Below the pieces are notes generated by a model. It searched no databases, was not told where the DNA came from, and saw only the letters and a list, made by a program, of their open reading frames with translations. A program made the translations under genes and the position numbers. From assembly GCF_016595495.1 (NCBI RefSeq), contig NZ_JAENIM010000021.1, positions 186,001-250,000 of the forward strand: 64,000 nt of DNA. The letters are read 5' to 3'. Below are positions 26,352-35,451 of this stretch, one piece after another. Every line of letters begins with the position of its first letter. Position 1 is the stretch's first letter. This stretch comes from Persicirhabdus sediminis. GTDB taxonomy: Bacteria > Verrucomicrobiota > Verrucomicrobiia > Verrucomicrobiales > Akkermansiaceae.

Positions 26352-26903
26352 CTACCTTCTGTAGTCAGATCTGTTCCTGTCATCCTGGCGATTTGATGAA
26401 TAGCTAGATGACTTCTTAGTTGAAGACTTTGGCTTCGGAGCAGGTTTCGCTTTAGGTTTAGGAGCTGGCTTTGCTTTTGGCTTTGGCTGAGGCGCAGCTT
26501 TAGGTTTACTCACCTGACGATAACCTTTACCGGAGTCATGACGGTAATATTGGTTATTAGCCACCCAGTAATTGCTATTGTTCACGCGCACCTGCTTGGC
26601 GCCACGCGGTGGCGACTTCACATAGCTCGTGCGACTAGCTGGAGCTGAGTGATGCCTCACCCCGTAATGTTTACTTCCACGCGGTGGCGCGCAGGACACA
26701 TAACCGCGGCTAGGATAGTAGCGGTAGTAGCTGCTGCCAGAATGCCAATACGACACCCCGCTGATCACCACACGGGTGTGGCCACGCGGCACCGAATGGC
26801 CTGCCGAAGCATAGACAGGAGCAGAAGTTTCGACGTAACAAGATGTAGTGAATAGGGCAATACAAAGAATGGGAACCAATTTAGTTAGTGTTTTCTTTAT
26901 CAT
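26352..26903 (-). CDS. Putative lipoprotein with SYWHSGSSYY-type repeats and a Pro-Lys tail
   Basis: 183 residues. The signal peptide ends in a lipobox (LFTTSC, Cys about 22), so it is probably a lipoprotein. Two similar segments follow: PRGHTRVVISGVSYWHSGSSYYRYYPSRGY (about 39-68) and PRGAKQVRVNNSNYWVANNQYYRHDSGKGY (about 99-128). Each has a P-R-G start, a Tyr-Trp/Tyr-Tyr core and a Gly-Tyr end. The C-terminal third is a Pro/Lys repeat (KPKAKPAPKPKAKPAPKPK) and a Ser/Arg-rich end, probably disordered and suited to binding the cell wall or anionic polymers. The double YxYY module resembles small periplasmic proteins of the DUF6515 kind; function unknown. Confidence 0.75.
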   Translation of the reverse strand: MIKKTLTKLVPILCIALFTTSCYVETSAPVYASAGHSVPRGHTRVVISGVSYWHSGSSYYRYYPSRGYVSCAPPRGSKHYGVRHHSAPASRTSYVKSPPRGAKQVRVNNSNYWVANNQYYRHDSGKGYRQVSKPKAAPQPKPKAKPAPKPKAKPAPKPKSSTKKSSSYSSNRQDDRNRSDYRR

Positions 26904-27193
26904 TTATTTAATTTCTCACTAGTTCGCCATCTTGGACTCACTAGTTATTTTTATATTCACTTTTTGACAGGTTATTTACCTGCAAGTGCGGAAATACAGC
27001 AGCTCGCACGTGGGCGAAATAAAAAAATCTCAGCCCAGCAAGAACCCACAGAAAACTAAAACGATCTGTTATTTTTCATTGCCCGACCACATCACCCTGC
27101 TAGAAAACTAACATAAAGCCACTCATCTCCCTGCTGAAAACCTTCAGCCTCATTTTAGCCGTCCTAGCGACTGGCTGGTTTGCGCTCAACTAC

Positions 27194-27466
27194 ATGACCA
27201 TCACCGACCCATCCGCCGAGCAGGCAGCATTAGCCACTATAGAGAAATACCATGCCATCGACACCAGCCAGCTGGAACTGAGACAACTCGACCGCGGAAC
27301 TGGCAACAACTTCGGCGAGTTTATTGTCTACGAAGTCAGCCAGACCACCAGCAATGGAGAAAAAATCGCGCGCGTCACCGTCAACAGCTTCCTATCACTC
27401 GGCTGGCAGCAAACCAGCTACTCGAATCTACAACACGACACAATCGACCAGCGCAATCAACCATAA
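27194..27466 (+). CDS. Small hypothetical membrane-anchored protein, start uncertain
   Basis: From the first ATG the product has 90 residues with a small alpha/beta domain (ATIEKYHAIDTSQLELRQLDRG, then strands). The same frame is open upstream to a TAG at 27101. That extension encodes a classic membrane helix (ISLLKTFSLILAVLATGWFALNY), yet it contains no ATG, GTG or TTG. Translation may start at a rare codon (ATA at 27113 or CTG at 27131), or the 5' end may have mutated. No Shine-Dalgarno is visible at any candidate. The protein is probably anchored in the inner membrane with its domain outside. No family recognised. Confidence 0.55.
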   Translation: MTITDPSAEQAALATIEKYHAIDTSQLELRQLDRGTGNNFGEFIVYEVSQTTSNGEKIARVTVNSFLSLGWQQTSYSNLQHDTIDQRNQP

Positions 27467-27479
27467 CCAGCCACCGTAC

Positions 27480-27544
27480 ACCTTCAGGGCGCAGCCCGAA
27501 CCTTAGGCCGAAGGCCATACCTTCAGGGCGCAGCCCGAACCTTA
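27480..27544. repeat. Tandem pair of a 26-bp GC-rich palindromic unit
   Basis: The 26-base unit from 27480 to 27505 (ACCTTCAGGGCGCAGCCC...) recurs exactly at 27519-27544, a period of 39 bp. Each unit contains GGGCGCAGCCC and the spacer holds GGCCGAAGGCC, so the array can fold into three hairpins. It lies between convergent genes and may serve as a transcription barrier or be a REP-like element. Confidence 0.8.
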
Positions 27545-27567
27545 TGCCGCACTAGCAAAGCGCAGCG

Positions 27568-29040
27568 CTAAGAAACAGCATCCAGCGCTTGCTCGAGCTT
27601 TTCAATGATCCAGTTAGCATCTTCACAGCCCACTGAGATGCGGATGAGGTTACGGGAAACCCCACAGCCTTCTGCCCAGTCGAGCTCGTCGTAGTGAGCC
27701 AACATGGTGAATGGACACACCAGCGTGAAATCGGTGCCGAGGCTCGGCCCTTTAGTCAGCTGCAGCGCGTCGTAAAACTTCGCTGTTTTCTTGGCCTGTT
27801 TGAGCGTGAATGAAATCAGCCCACCAAAACCACCGCCTTCGCGCATGAGTTTTTCATACTCAGCTGCCGTGGTAAATTTAGGAAACATCACAGAATCAAT
27901 AGCCGCGTGTTCCTGCAAGAAATCAGCTACCAACTCACCAGCTGTGTTCACCTTTGCCATGCGCTCAGAGAACCCTTCAGCATTAAATGACAGCACCGAG
28001 GCGTCGTCGCCATACAGGCGCACACCGCTTGGGCAGTCGATTTCAAAAAACTCTCTCAGCTCTGAGTAAAATGGTGATTCAGGCACTAAAGTCACCTGCC
28101 CCGCCATCACATCGCCTTTACCTGACACCCATTTGGTCAAGCTTGTGGTGATCACATCCGCGTAGCTCGTGACGTCGATGTTGTAGGCGCTAGCCACAGT
28201 ATCATCAACAATCAGAGGGATGCCACCTTCGCGACAAGCCGCTGAGATTTTAGCGAGATCAACGGTGCGTAGCAGCGGATTGCTTGGCATTTCACAGAAC
28301 ACCGCAGCAAACTCACCCAGAGTCATGCGCTGCAGCGCTTCATCCAAACTCTCGCCAACGGCCTCATTGAGAAATACAACGCCTTGACCAAAATGCTGCT
28401 GCACCTTGAGCACGTCCACGTAGGGAAACTCAATTTGCAATGTTTTCTTGCTTGGCTGGCTGGCTGAAATCGTCCGGTAAACAGCATAAATCGCCGCCAT
28501 GCCATTTTCGTAAAGGTAAACGTCCTCAGCTTGGTAACCACCAAGTCGCGCCATCTGGTGGCGAATCACCTGCGGTTCATCTGGCTGGGCGTCCTTGCCC
28601 TCGAGCACGTTTACAGCTTGGCGGCTGGAAATGATTTCGCCGGTAAAGCGCCAGTACTCCATCGCCAACTTAAGATTTTCTTCTGAAACCAACAGCGCGT
28701 GCATGCCCTCGTAGCTGACAATGCTAGTCGCCTCGCTGGTGCGCTTTTCTACATACCGCTGGGCTCTCTGAGCCGCCTCTTTGCGTGGAAATAATACCGC
28801 CTTCTGGCCCGGGCTCGCAAGAGCTGTAGTAGCCTCAGCAAACACTCGCTCAACAGCTGGGTGAATACAAAATCTAGGGTATCCACTGCGCAGCTTGCGC
28901 ATCACTTTGTCGCGCCCTTCTTCATATCCCACAATGGAATCCCAAGTAGGCAGGCACACAGAACACGCATGGCGAGTATCTGGCAACGGTAGGCCAAGAT
29001 CCTCTGCAGTCCAAGCGGGGGCTGTCTGTAAATCTCTCAT
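27568..29040 (-). CDS. Cystathionine gamma-synthase-like PLP enzyme with N-terminal extension (fungal Str2-type)
   Basis: 490 residues from the ATG at 29040; an in-frame GTG at 29103 would add 21 residues with no family support. The C-terminal ~370 residues are a Cys/Met-metabolism PLP enzyme with the Schiff-base lysine in TTSLTKWVSGKGDV and the phosphate-binding GMAAIYAV region. The ~110-residue N-terminal part (LPTWDSIVGYEEG, GYPRFCIHPAVE) is not found in the usual bacterial MetB of ~390 residues. From memory it matches fungal Str2-type cystathionine gamma-synthases. The expected reaction joins an activated homoserine with cysteine to give cystathionine. No methionine genes are adjacent. 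Confidence 0.85.
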   Translation of the reverse strand: MRDLQTAPAWTAEDLGLPLPDTRHACSVCLPTWDSIVGYEEGRDKVMRKLRSGYPRFCIHPAVERVFAEATTALASPGQKAVLFPRKEAAQRAQRYVEKRTSEATSIVSYEGMHALLVSEENLKLAMEYWRFTGEIISSRQAVNVLEGKDAQPDEPQVIRHQMARLGGYQAEDVYLYENGMAAIYAVYRTISASQPSKKTLQIEFPYVDVLKVQQHFGQGVVFLNEAVGESLDEALQRMTLGEFAAVFCEMPSNPLLRTVDLAKISAACREGGIPLIVDDTVASAYNIDVTSYADVITTSLTKWVSGKGDVMAGQVTLVPESPFYSELREFFEIDCPSGVRLYGDDASVLSFNAEGFSERMAKVNTAGELVADFLQEHAAIDSVMFPKFTTAAEYEKLMREGGGFGGLISFTLKQAKKTAKFYDALQLTKGPSLGTDFTLVCPFTMLAHYDELDWAEGCGVSRNLIRISVGCEDANWIIEKLEQALDAVS

Positions 29041-29514
29041 CAGATGGCTGGGAAATAATAGCTTTCTACCAAAATGCAAGCTCGATATGCGCCAAGCAAA
29101 CACGTTTTCATGTCTTAATCACTCATTTTGCTATGTCTAGCTAGCCCATGCAACCAAACACCGCCAGCAGCAAAAGGCACCGCTATGAGATTGGAAATCA
29201 GTGAGAAAAACCAGCAAAAAGATGTCAGGCATTTTTATATAACATAATCACATTCCCTTATAAATTAAGCCTTCTGGCTGATAATTGTCATTCAAAAATG
29301 GGTTTTTCTGGCTCACTTCGCCGCGGCCAAATGAATCGATAATCTGCACATTGCCAACCACCTCAGCTAGGCGACATCAGTTAATTACGGTTAGTTTGGT
29401 GAATTAACTGGGAAATTTCTCGCAGCAGGTCATGATCGTACCCTACGTTTTTCATAGAAAAGCACTGGCGGAATTTCGTATAACTGTAATCTTAAGGTTC
29501 AACATCTATTATCC
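29041..29514. other. Intergenic region before the exported-protein operon
   Basis: 474 bp between divergent genes. It is AT-rich, with TATA-like words near 29236-29250 and 29479-29484 (TATAAC), but no well-spaced -35/-10 pair. The promoter of the six-gene operon starting at 29515 should be here. I see no RNA gene or repeat. Confidence 0.5.
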
Positions 29515-32205
29515 ATGCAGGATCCCAATCATCAGAATCACGAAGCACCTCTCCCTGAGGAGCTGCGTGCCCAACTGGAAAAATTCCGTAAACGTCTCTG
29601 GCACATCAAAGTAGCCGAGGCGGTACTTGCTGGTGTCTTTGGTTTACTCGCGTCATTTTTGCTAGTATTTGCACTCGACCGTCTCTTACCCACCTCGGGC
29701 ACCTTGCGCCTGAGCATCTTGATTGGCGGCGTTTCTCTGTTCACCTTATTTGCGCCATTCTGGATTCACCGCTGGGTTTTTCGCCACCGCCGTGAAAACC
29801 AGATAGCCAAACTTATTGCTCAAAGTTTCCCCAGACTCGGTGACCGCCTACTCGGCGCCGTGGAACTGCAAGATCAGCACGAAGATAAAAACTCACTCTC
29901 ACCCGCCCTGCGCCAGGCAGCGCTGCGTGCCGTCGCCCAGGAAGTCTCACACCGCGACCTCGAGCTAGCACTACCAGCCTCCAGCCACCGCAAGTGGTCA
30001 CTAGTGGTTCTCGGTCTCTTTCTCATCACCTCATCGGTTCTGGTCTTCACCCCGCAGGCTAGCTTGAATTCACTCAAGCGCTGGCTGCTACCGCTCTCAG
30101 ACACCGAGCGTTTCACCTATACCAACCTCGATTTATCCGAGCTGGGCACACCGCTGATGGTTCCCTACGGCGAGGCCTTCACCATCGAGGCGCCCTTGAA
30201 AAAAGAATCCGACGAGCCAGCTGTGGCGCGCGCTCAATACGGCAACCAAGAATGGATTGAAACCCCACTTGTTGGTGATGCCTATCATTTCAACTTTCCA
30301 GCTCAGCAGAGCCAAGATCGCATCCGCATCCACGTTGGCGACGCCCGCTACACGCTGCAAGCCGAGCCTATCATCCGCCCGGTCATCGAGCGTATCGAGG
30401 CTACGGTGAACTACCCAGAATACCTGCAACAAGCGCCACTCACCACCGACCTCAGAGCTGGATTCCTCACCGCGCTGGAAGGCAGCGAAGTAGAAATCCA
30501 AGCATTCATCAACCGCAACATCGCCACGGCCAGCGGGCAAATTATTCCGCTCACCGCAGAAGGCACCGGTGATGCCCAAGCACTCAAAGTTAGCATCTCA
30601 CGCAACCAGCTGACCACTGAGAAAATTGCCATTGGCCAGCAGTCGCTACAGATCCCGCTCGACTGGGAAGACATCTACGGGCTCGCCACTGACCAGGCCA
30701 TCAAAGTCCAGCTAGAAAGCAAACCTGACGCCGCTCCAGCTGCCTACCTCCAAGGGATCCAGCGCCAGCACGTCATGCTGGAAGAAGAGACCGTCAACTT
30801 CGAGATCGTCGGCGAAGATGATTTTGGCCTGAAAGCGTGCGGCATCATCTGGCAAGGTGAGTTCACCCGCCCGAGCCCAGAAACACCAGCTGCTGGTGAG
30901 CTGACGCTGAAAAAAGGATCGCCAACAGAAACAAACCTCAACCACGACTTCGCCTTCGCACCAATGACGCTGGATATCCTGCCGCAAAAACTCACCGTGC
31001 GTGCTTGGGCCCAAGATTACCACCCAGATCGCGAGCGCTCGTATTCCGCGCCCATCACCATCTACATCCTCTCAAAAACTGAACACGCACAAGTGCTCAA
31101 AGTCGAATACGACAAAGCCATCGGCGAGCTCGAAGAAGCACTGCGCCGTGAGCAAAACCAGCTAGATCAAAATAAGCGGCTGGAAAAACTCGACGCCGAC
31201 GATCTGCAAACCGACGAGGCATTAGAAAAACTCAACCAGCAAAACCAAGCTGAAAAGGAAAGCATCGAGCGCCTCAAGAAACTAGATGAAAAGCTCGAGC
31301 AGCTATTCAAAGATGCCGTGCGCAATGGCGAAATCGAAAAAAGCACCCTGCGCAAAATGGCTGACGCCAAACAATCCATCGGTGAGCTAGCTGAAAAAGA
31401 TTTGCCTGAGGTGCAGAAGAAACTCGAAGAATCCGAGCAGCGCAGCAATACCCCAGAAAAGGCCAAAGAGGACCTCAAGGAAGCCGTTGAAAAACAACAA
31501 GCTGCCGTGCAAAAGATGAATGAGGCACTGAAAAATGCCAACCAAGCCAACGAACAACTTGAAGCTGGCACATTTGTCAGCCGGCTGAAACGTGCCGCCT
31601 CACAAGAAGACGGCATCAGCGCCAGCTTCAAAGAGAATCTGCCAAAAATCATCGGCTTATCAATGGACGAGCTTGATCCAGTCGACTTCCGCACCATCAG
31701 CGAGCTGTTCCTTGAGCAAAAACAAACCGCCAACGACATCCGCTGGATCAAAGAAGATCTCGCACATTATTTTGCCCGCACGCAAAAAGACGAACACAAG
31801 CAGCTGGCTGAAAAAATGGAAAATGCCAGAATCACCGAAGCCATGGAGCGGCTCACTACCGCCACTCAGGCCAACGTCAGCTACCTGTCACTCAGCAATG
31901 CCAGCGCATGGGCCGATCAACTGCGCGATTGGGCAAAAACGCTCGATGGTAATTCTGGCGGCGGCGGCGGTGGTGGCGGAGGAGGTGGCGGCGGCGGCAT
32001 GGCCGATCAAGACTTCGAGTTCATGCTGCGTGTCATGAAGATGATTCAGACTGAAACCGACATCCGCGCGCGCACTCGCGCCGCCGAGCAACTCAAGCGC
32101 ACCATGGAAGAAAATCCAGCCAGTGAGCGCCCAGCGCCAGCTGAGCTGAAAGATGAACCCGGCACACCAGCTGAAAAAGACAACCAGTCACCAAGCACGA
32201 TATGA
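29515..32205 (+). CDS. Large coiled-coil membrane protein (DUF4175-like), operon head
   Basis: 896 residues. Two membrane helices near the N-terminus (about 37-57 and 63-82) and a third (about 158-176) are followed by a periplasmic beta-rich region (about 185-515). A long charged coiled coil comes next (about 525-690, with repeats such as KLEKLDADD, LNQQNQAEKESIERLKKLDEKLEQL). A helical domain contains a run of 14 glycines (31957-31998), and the tail is Pro/Glu-rich. The N-terminal part resembles DUF4175-type proteins, which in planctomycetes and verrucomicrobia often sit near MoxR/DUF58 operons; those genes are not in this window. The stop overlaps the next start by 4 bp. It may anchor a cell-envelope complex. 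Confidence 0.8.
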   Translation: MQDPNHQNHEAPLPEELRAQLEKFRKRLWHIKVAEAVLAGVFGLLASFLLVFALDRLLPTSGTLRLSILIGGVSLFTLFAPFWIHRWVFRHRRENQIAKLIAQSFPRLGDRLLGAVELQDQHEDKNSLSPALRQAALRAVAQEVSHRDLELALPASSHRKWSLVVLGLFLITSSVLVFTPQASLNSLKRWLLPLSDTERFTYTNLDLSELGTPLMVPYGEAFTIEAPLKKESDEPAVARAQYGNQEWIETPLVGDAYHFNFPAQQSQDRIRIHVGDARYTLQAEPIIRPVIERIEATVNYPEYLQQAPLTTDLRAGFLTALEGSEVEIQAFINRNIATASGQIIPLTAEGTGDAQALKVSISRNQLTTEKIAIGQQSLQIPLDWEDIYGLATDQAIKVQLESKPDAAPAAYLQGIQRQHVMLEEETVNFEIVGEDDFGLKACGIIWQGEFTRPSPETPAAGELTLKKGSPTETNLNHDFAFAPMTLDILPQKLTVRAWAQDYHPDRERSYSAPITIYILSKTEHAQVLKVEYDKAIGELEEALRREQNQLDQNKRLEKLDADDLQTDEALEKLNQQNQAEKESIERLKKLDEKLEQLFKDAVRNGEIEKSTLRKMADAKQSIGELAEKDLPEVQKKLEESEQRSNTPEKAKEDLKEAVEKQQAAVQKMNEALKNANQANEQLEAGTFVSRLKRAASQEDGISASFKENLPKIIGLSMDELDPVDFRTISELFLEQKQTANDIRWIKEDLAHYFARTQKDEHKQLAEKMENARITEAMERLTTATQANVSYLSLSNASAWADQLRDWAKTLDGNSGGGGGGGGGGGGGGMADQDFEFMLRVMKMIQTETDIRARTRAAEQLKRTMEENPASERPAPAELKDEPGTPAEKDNQSPSTI
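31957..31998 (+). repeat. Poly-glycine tract of 14 codons
   Basis: Fourteen consecutive GGN codons (mixed GGC, GGT and GGA) encode a flexible linker in the coiled-coil protein. The mixed codons argue against recent slippage and for selection on the amino acid run. Confidence 0.9.
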
Positions 32206-32960
32206 TTGCCCATAACTACAGAAGCTATAGAAGCATCTGCACATCGATCGCTATCATCGGTCTCGTCGCCACTGTGCCAGCCAACGCTGAGCTGGATACC
32301 GACGCGATGATAGAATCCGCTGGAGAATCAGCCGCTGCAAATAACGCGTATCGTATTTCTCGCAACCAAGACGAACTGGCGGCAGATGTGCAAGAACTCA
32401 TCGACGAGCAGGCTAACGAAAAAATCATCGGCATGCTAGAAGAGCTTGAGGGGTTCATGGGCGAAGCCACTGACCGGCTGGAAAGCGATATCACCGACGG
32501 CGATACGCTAGCCATCCAGACACAAATCATCGAAAAAATCTTCGAAGCAGCCAAAGAGAAAAATAAACAAAACCAACAAGGCGAAGGTGAAGGCGAGGGC
32601 CAAGAAGGCGAGGGCGAAGGCCAACAAGGTCAAGGTCAAGGTCAAGGAGGCCAGAGCGACCAAGGCGGTATGGATTCCATGCTGCAGATGATGCAAAATA
32701 TGATGGATGGCGGTAGCGACATTGGCGAGACCCAGAAAGAAGGTGGCAAAGGAGGCAAAGGTGAAAAACCTGGCCAAGGTGGCGGCGGTGAAAGTGAAGG
32801 AGACGCCCAAGGCCCAGCCAATGATGCGGACAACGAACTCAACCCAAGCGAGCGCACCGTGCCCAAGAATTCCGGTAAATCAGGCCAAAGCGTGCCGCGC
32901 GAATTTCGCCAAGCCATGGACGCATTCAACAAAGGAGCTACCAAACAAATTCAGCCTTAA
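32202..32960 (+). CDS. Exported low-complexity protein rich in Gly, Glu and Gln
   Basis: 252 residues. A signal peptide ends near residue 29 (ANA-ELD). A helical stretch follows (about 30-125: NQDELAADVQELIDEQANEKIIGMLEELEGFM), then a degenerate repeat of GEGEGQEGEGQQGQGQ type (about 127-150). A short Met-rich helix (MDSMLQMMQNMMDGG) comes next, then Gly/Lys repeats, and a conserved-looking end (VPREFRQAMDAFNKGA). Such proteins with a terminal P-R-E-F/Y-R motif often accompany the coiled-coil protein encoded just upstream. It overlaps both neighbours by 4 and 1 bp, so the three are translationally coupled. Confidence 0.75.
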   Translation: MIAHNYRSYRSICTSIAIIGLVATVPANAELDTDAMIESAGESAAANNAYRISRNQDELAADVQELIDEQANEKIIGMLEELEGFMGEATDRLESDITDGDTLAIQTQIIEKIFEAAKEKNKQNQQGEGEGEGQEGEGEGQQGQGQGQGGQSDQGGMDSMLQMMQNMMDGGSDIGETQKEGGKGGKGEKPGQGGGGESEGDAQGPANDADNELNPSERTVPKNSGKSGQSVPREFRQAMDAFNKGATKQIQP

Positions 32961-33949
32961 TGAAATCTCTCATCACCATTTTTCTCGCGCTCTGTCTTGT
33001 GGCCCAAAGCCAGCTAGACGCTCAATCGCTGCCGCGTCAGCAAAATGATCCAATTCCTGGCCAGCTGGAAGCAATGTACACCCGCGGGCTTCGATTCCTC
33101 TCTCAATCACAAAATGAAAATGGCGCATGGGGCGACCAATCGGGCTCTCGCCGCGGTGTCGTCGCACTCTGCACCATTGCCATGCTCGCCCACGGTGATG
33201 ACCCAAATACCGGCCCCTACGCTGGGCAAATTAGCCGATGCATTGGCTTCTTGGTTGATGGGCAAAATTCCAACGGCTTCATCGGCCCGCAAATGTACGA
33301 TCATGGATTTGCCACCCTCGCACTAGCTGAATGTTACGGCATGGTAGATGATCCCAGAATCGCGCCAGCGCTGAAAAATGCCGTCGACCTCATCCTCTCC
33401 GCGCAAAAACATAACTCCCTCGGCGGCTGGCGATATTCTCCAACAGACAAACACCCAGATACCACGGTAACGGGCTGCCAGATCGTAGCACTTATGGCAG
33501 CGAGAAATGCTGGCATTCCCGTACCTGATGCCGCACTGCAAAAAGCTATCGACTACATGAAAAGCTGCTGCGGCAGCAATGGCTCATTCGGCTACACCAG
33601 CAATGCTGGTGGTCGCGTCACTCTCACTGCTATCGGCAACCTTTGCCTATCGCTGACAAACCAAACTGAAAGCAACAAATTTAAAAAATCGCTAGAATAC
33701 CTCAAAAAAGAGATCACCTATCAAGATAGCTCCTACCCATATTACTTCATGTACTACATGTCGCAGGCGCTCTTCCAGGCTGACGAAGAAACATGGCAAG
33801 TATGGAACGCAAACCACATCCGGCTACTCGCAGCCACCCAGCTGCCTGATGGATCGTGGGCCGGCAACCGCGGCAACGCCTACTCCACAGCAGGCGCCTT
33901 GCTTTCTCTAGCGCTCAACTATCGATTCCTCCCCATCTACGAAAAATGA
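32960..33949 (+). CDS. Exported prenyltransferase/squalene-cyclase-like alpha/alpha-toroid protein
   Basis: 329 residues. A signal peptide (cleavage near residue 22) precedes an alpha/alpha toroid. Repeats carry QW-like motifs: SQNENGAWGDQ, SAQKHNSLGGWRYS, CCGSNGSFGYTS and ATQLPDGSWAG. Helices with GVVALCTIAMLAHG, HGFATLALAECYGM and TVTGCQIVALMAARNAG pack the inner and outer rings. The DxDD acid motif of squalene cyclases is not seen, so I do not infer terpene cyclisation; the fold is also used for protein or peptide binding (complement C3d-like). The start overlaps the previous stop (TAATG) and the stop overlaps the next start (ATGA). Confidence 0.85.
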   Translation: MKSLITIFLALCLVAQSQLDAQSLPRQQNDPIPGQLEAMYTRGLRFLSQSQNENGAWGDQSGSRRGVVALCTIAMLAHGDDPNTGPYAGQISRCIGFLVDGQNSNGFIGPQMYDHGFATLALAECYGMVDDPRIAPALKNAVDLILSAQKHNSLGGWRYSPTDKHPDTTVTGCQIVALMAARNAGIPVPDAALQKAIDYMKSCCGSNGSFGYTSNAGGRVTLTAIGNLCLSLTNQTESNKFKKSLEYLKKEITYQDSSYPYYFMYYMSQALFQADEETWQVWNANHIRLLAATQLPDGSWAGNRGNAYSTAGALLSLALNYRFLPIYEK

Positions 33950-35451
33950 TTTTCCCCAATCACCATCTTAAAATCAGCCAAGCGCTCACCATCGCACTCA
34001 GTTCATTGGCCAGCTGCCTGCTCGTTCACGGCCAGAGCGACCTCTTGCGCTTTGCCAACAACGACCAGCTGCACGGCAAATACCAGTCGATTGACAGCCA
34101 GGGCCAAGTGGTATGGAAAAATGATCATGCCGAGCAGGCCATTGCCTTCAAACAAGATAAACTTCACCGCATTATTTTCAACAACGCCCAGCCAGCTGAA
34201 TCCAGCCAGTACACTCAGTTTGTCGAGCTCAGCAATGGCGATATTTTGCCAGCCAAAGTAGAATCGTTAGATGCTAACTTCATCCAGCTAGATACCGACT
34301 ACGCCGGCCACCTAAGCATTCCGCGCAATAAGCTAAAAAGCATCTACTCACACCCCTATCAAGGACGGCTGCTCTACTACGGGCCACTCAATGAAGATGG
34401 CTGGGTACAAGTCAGCTCACCTGAAGAGAATGGTGATGAGGAATTCGACGATGAAGAGCTGCCCGCAGAAGATCCCACCGACTGGACCCACCATGGCCTG
34501 TCTTGGTACTCCACCTCAGACAGCAACCAACATCTCGTTAGAGAAAATGCACTCACTGACCAATGCAGCCTGCGTTTTGAAGTCGAGTGGCGAGACCTCT
34601 TTTACCTCAACGTCGCGCTGTTTGCAGAAACGCCAAACCTTCACCTAGCAGATGAAGATGCCGCGGCTAGCGCCAAGAAAAAGCTCAGCACCATGCAAAA
34701 AATTGGCGAGGTCACCGGCCAATGTTATGTGCTCACACTCAGCCAGCACAATGCCAATTTGCTCAGACTGATTGAAGACGAAAAGGGTGAAATCACATCG
34801 CAAAAAATCAGCGACCGATCCAGCTCAGTGCGCGCTATGGCCAACAAAAAGATGGCCGTAGAAATCCGTATCAGCCGCCCTAACCGGCTACTCTTACTCT
34901 TCATCGACGGCCAGCTAATCAAACAATGGCCACTAGGTAGCGAAGTGCATACCAAGGGACTCAGCCTAGCACTGAGCAACGGTAACAATAACCACACACG
35001 CTCAAATATTTTCAAAATCTCCCAGCTCAGCATCAGCGAGTGGTCTGGCTATTTTGATAGCCCAGCCAGCATGGAAGTCTCCGACCAAGACCTCATCATG
35101 CTGCACAACGGCATCGATAGAATGGCTGGCAACTGCGAATCTATCAACAATGGTAAAGTCACCTTCTACGGGCCGTACGACTCACAACTCAGCGTACCAC
35201 TCGATGAGGTTAAAGTCATCAATTTCGCCACCGAAAACATCAGCCAAGAAAGCGAAAACGACAACCAGGTCAGCCGCATATTCCTCGCTCCCTACGGGCG
35301 CATCTCTGGATCGTTAGTAAAATCTGACCACCAGCACCTCAACATCAAACACTCTCTGATAGGAAACGTCCCCATCTCCATTCATTTTGCCAGCACGCTA
35401 GATTTCTCAGCTAACCAATCATTACTCGACCTTTGGGATGACCGCTTCTAA
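33946..35451 (+). CDS. Exported multi-module beta protein (paralogue 1 of 3)
   Basis: 501 residues from the ATG at 33946, which overlaps the upstream stop; an in-frame upstream ATG at 33856 lies inside the previous gene and is rejected. A signal peptide (cleavage near VHG-Q) is followed by two short beta modules, each with an N-G-D or N-D start, a central D/T-x-x-A-G and an I-P-x-x-x-V/L-x-x-I end. A central ~190-residue beta-sandwich comes next, with the order seen in LamG/concanavalin-like folds (CSLRFEVEW, VLTLSQHNANLLRL, RLLLLFIDGQLIKQW). Two more short modules complete it. An acidic stretch (EENGDEEFDDEELPAED) lies before the sandwich. Function unknown; secreted binding protein likely. 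Confidence 0.8.
   Translation: MIFPNHHLKISQALTIALSSLASCLLVHGQSDLLRFANNDQLHGKYQSIDSQGQVVWKNDHAEQAIAFKQDKLHRIIFNNAQPAESSQYTQFVELSNGDILPAKVESLDANFIQLDTDYAGHLSIPRNKLKSIYSHPYQGRLLYYGPLNEDGWVQVSSPEENGDEEFDDEELPAEDPTDWTHHGLSWYSTSDSNQHLVRENALTDQCSLRFEVEWRDLFYLNVALFAETPNLHLADEDAAASAKKKLSTMQKIGEVTGQCYVLTLSQHNANLLRLIEDEKGEITSQKISDRSSSVRAMANKKMAVEIRISRPNRLLLLFIDGQLIKQWPLGSEVHTKGLSLALSNGNNNHTRSNIFKISQLSISEWSGYFDSPASMEVSDQDLIMLHNGIDRMAGNCESINNGKVTFYGPYDSQLSVPLDEVKVINFATENISQESENDNQVSRIFLAPYGRISGSLVKSDHQHLNIKHSLIGNVPISIHFASTLDFSANQSLLDLWDDRF

Noticed and set aside
32225-32944. Long minus-strand frames inside the low-complexity exported protein gene and similar shadows in other genes.
   Set aside because: They mirror the codon bias of the plus-strand genes and lack start signals and recognisable domains.
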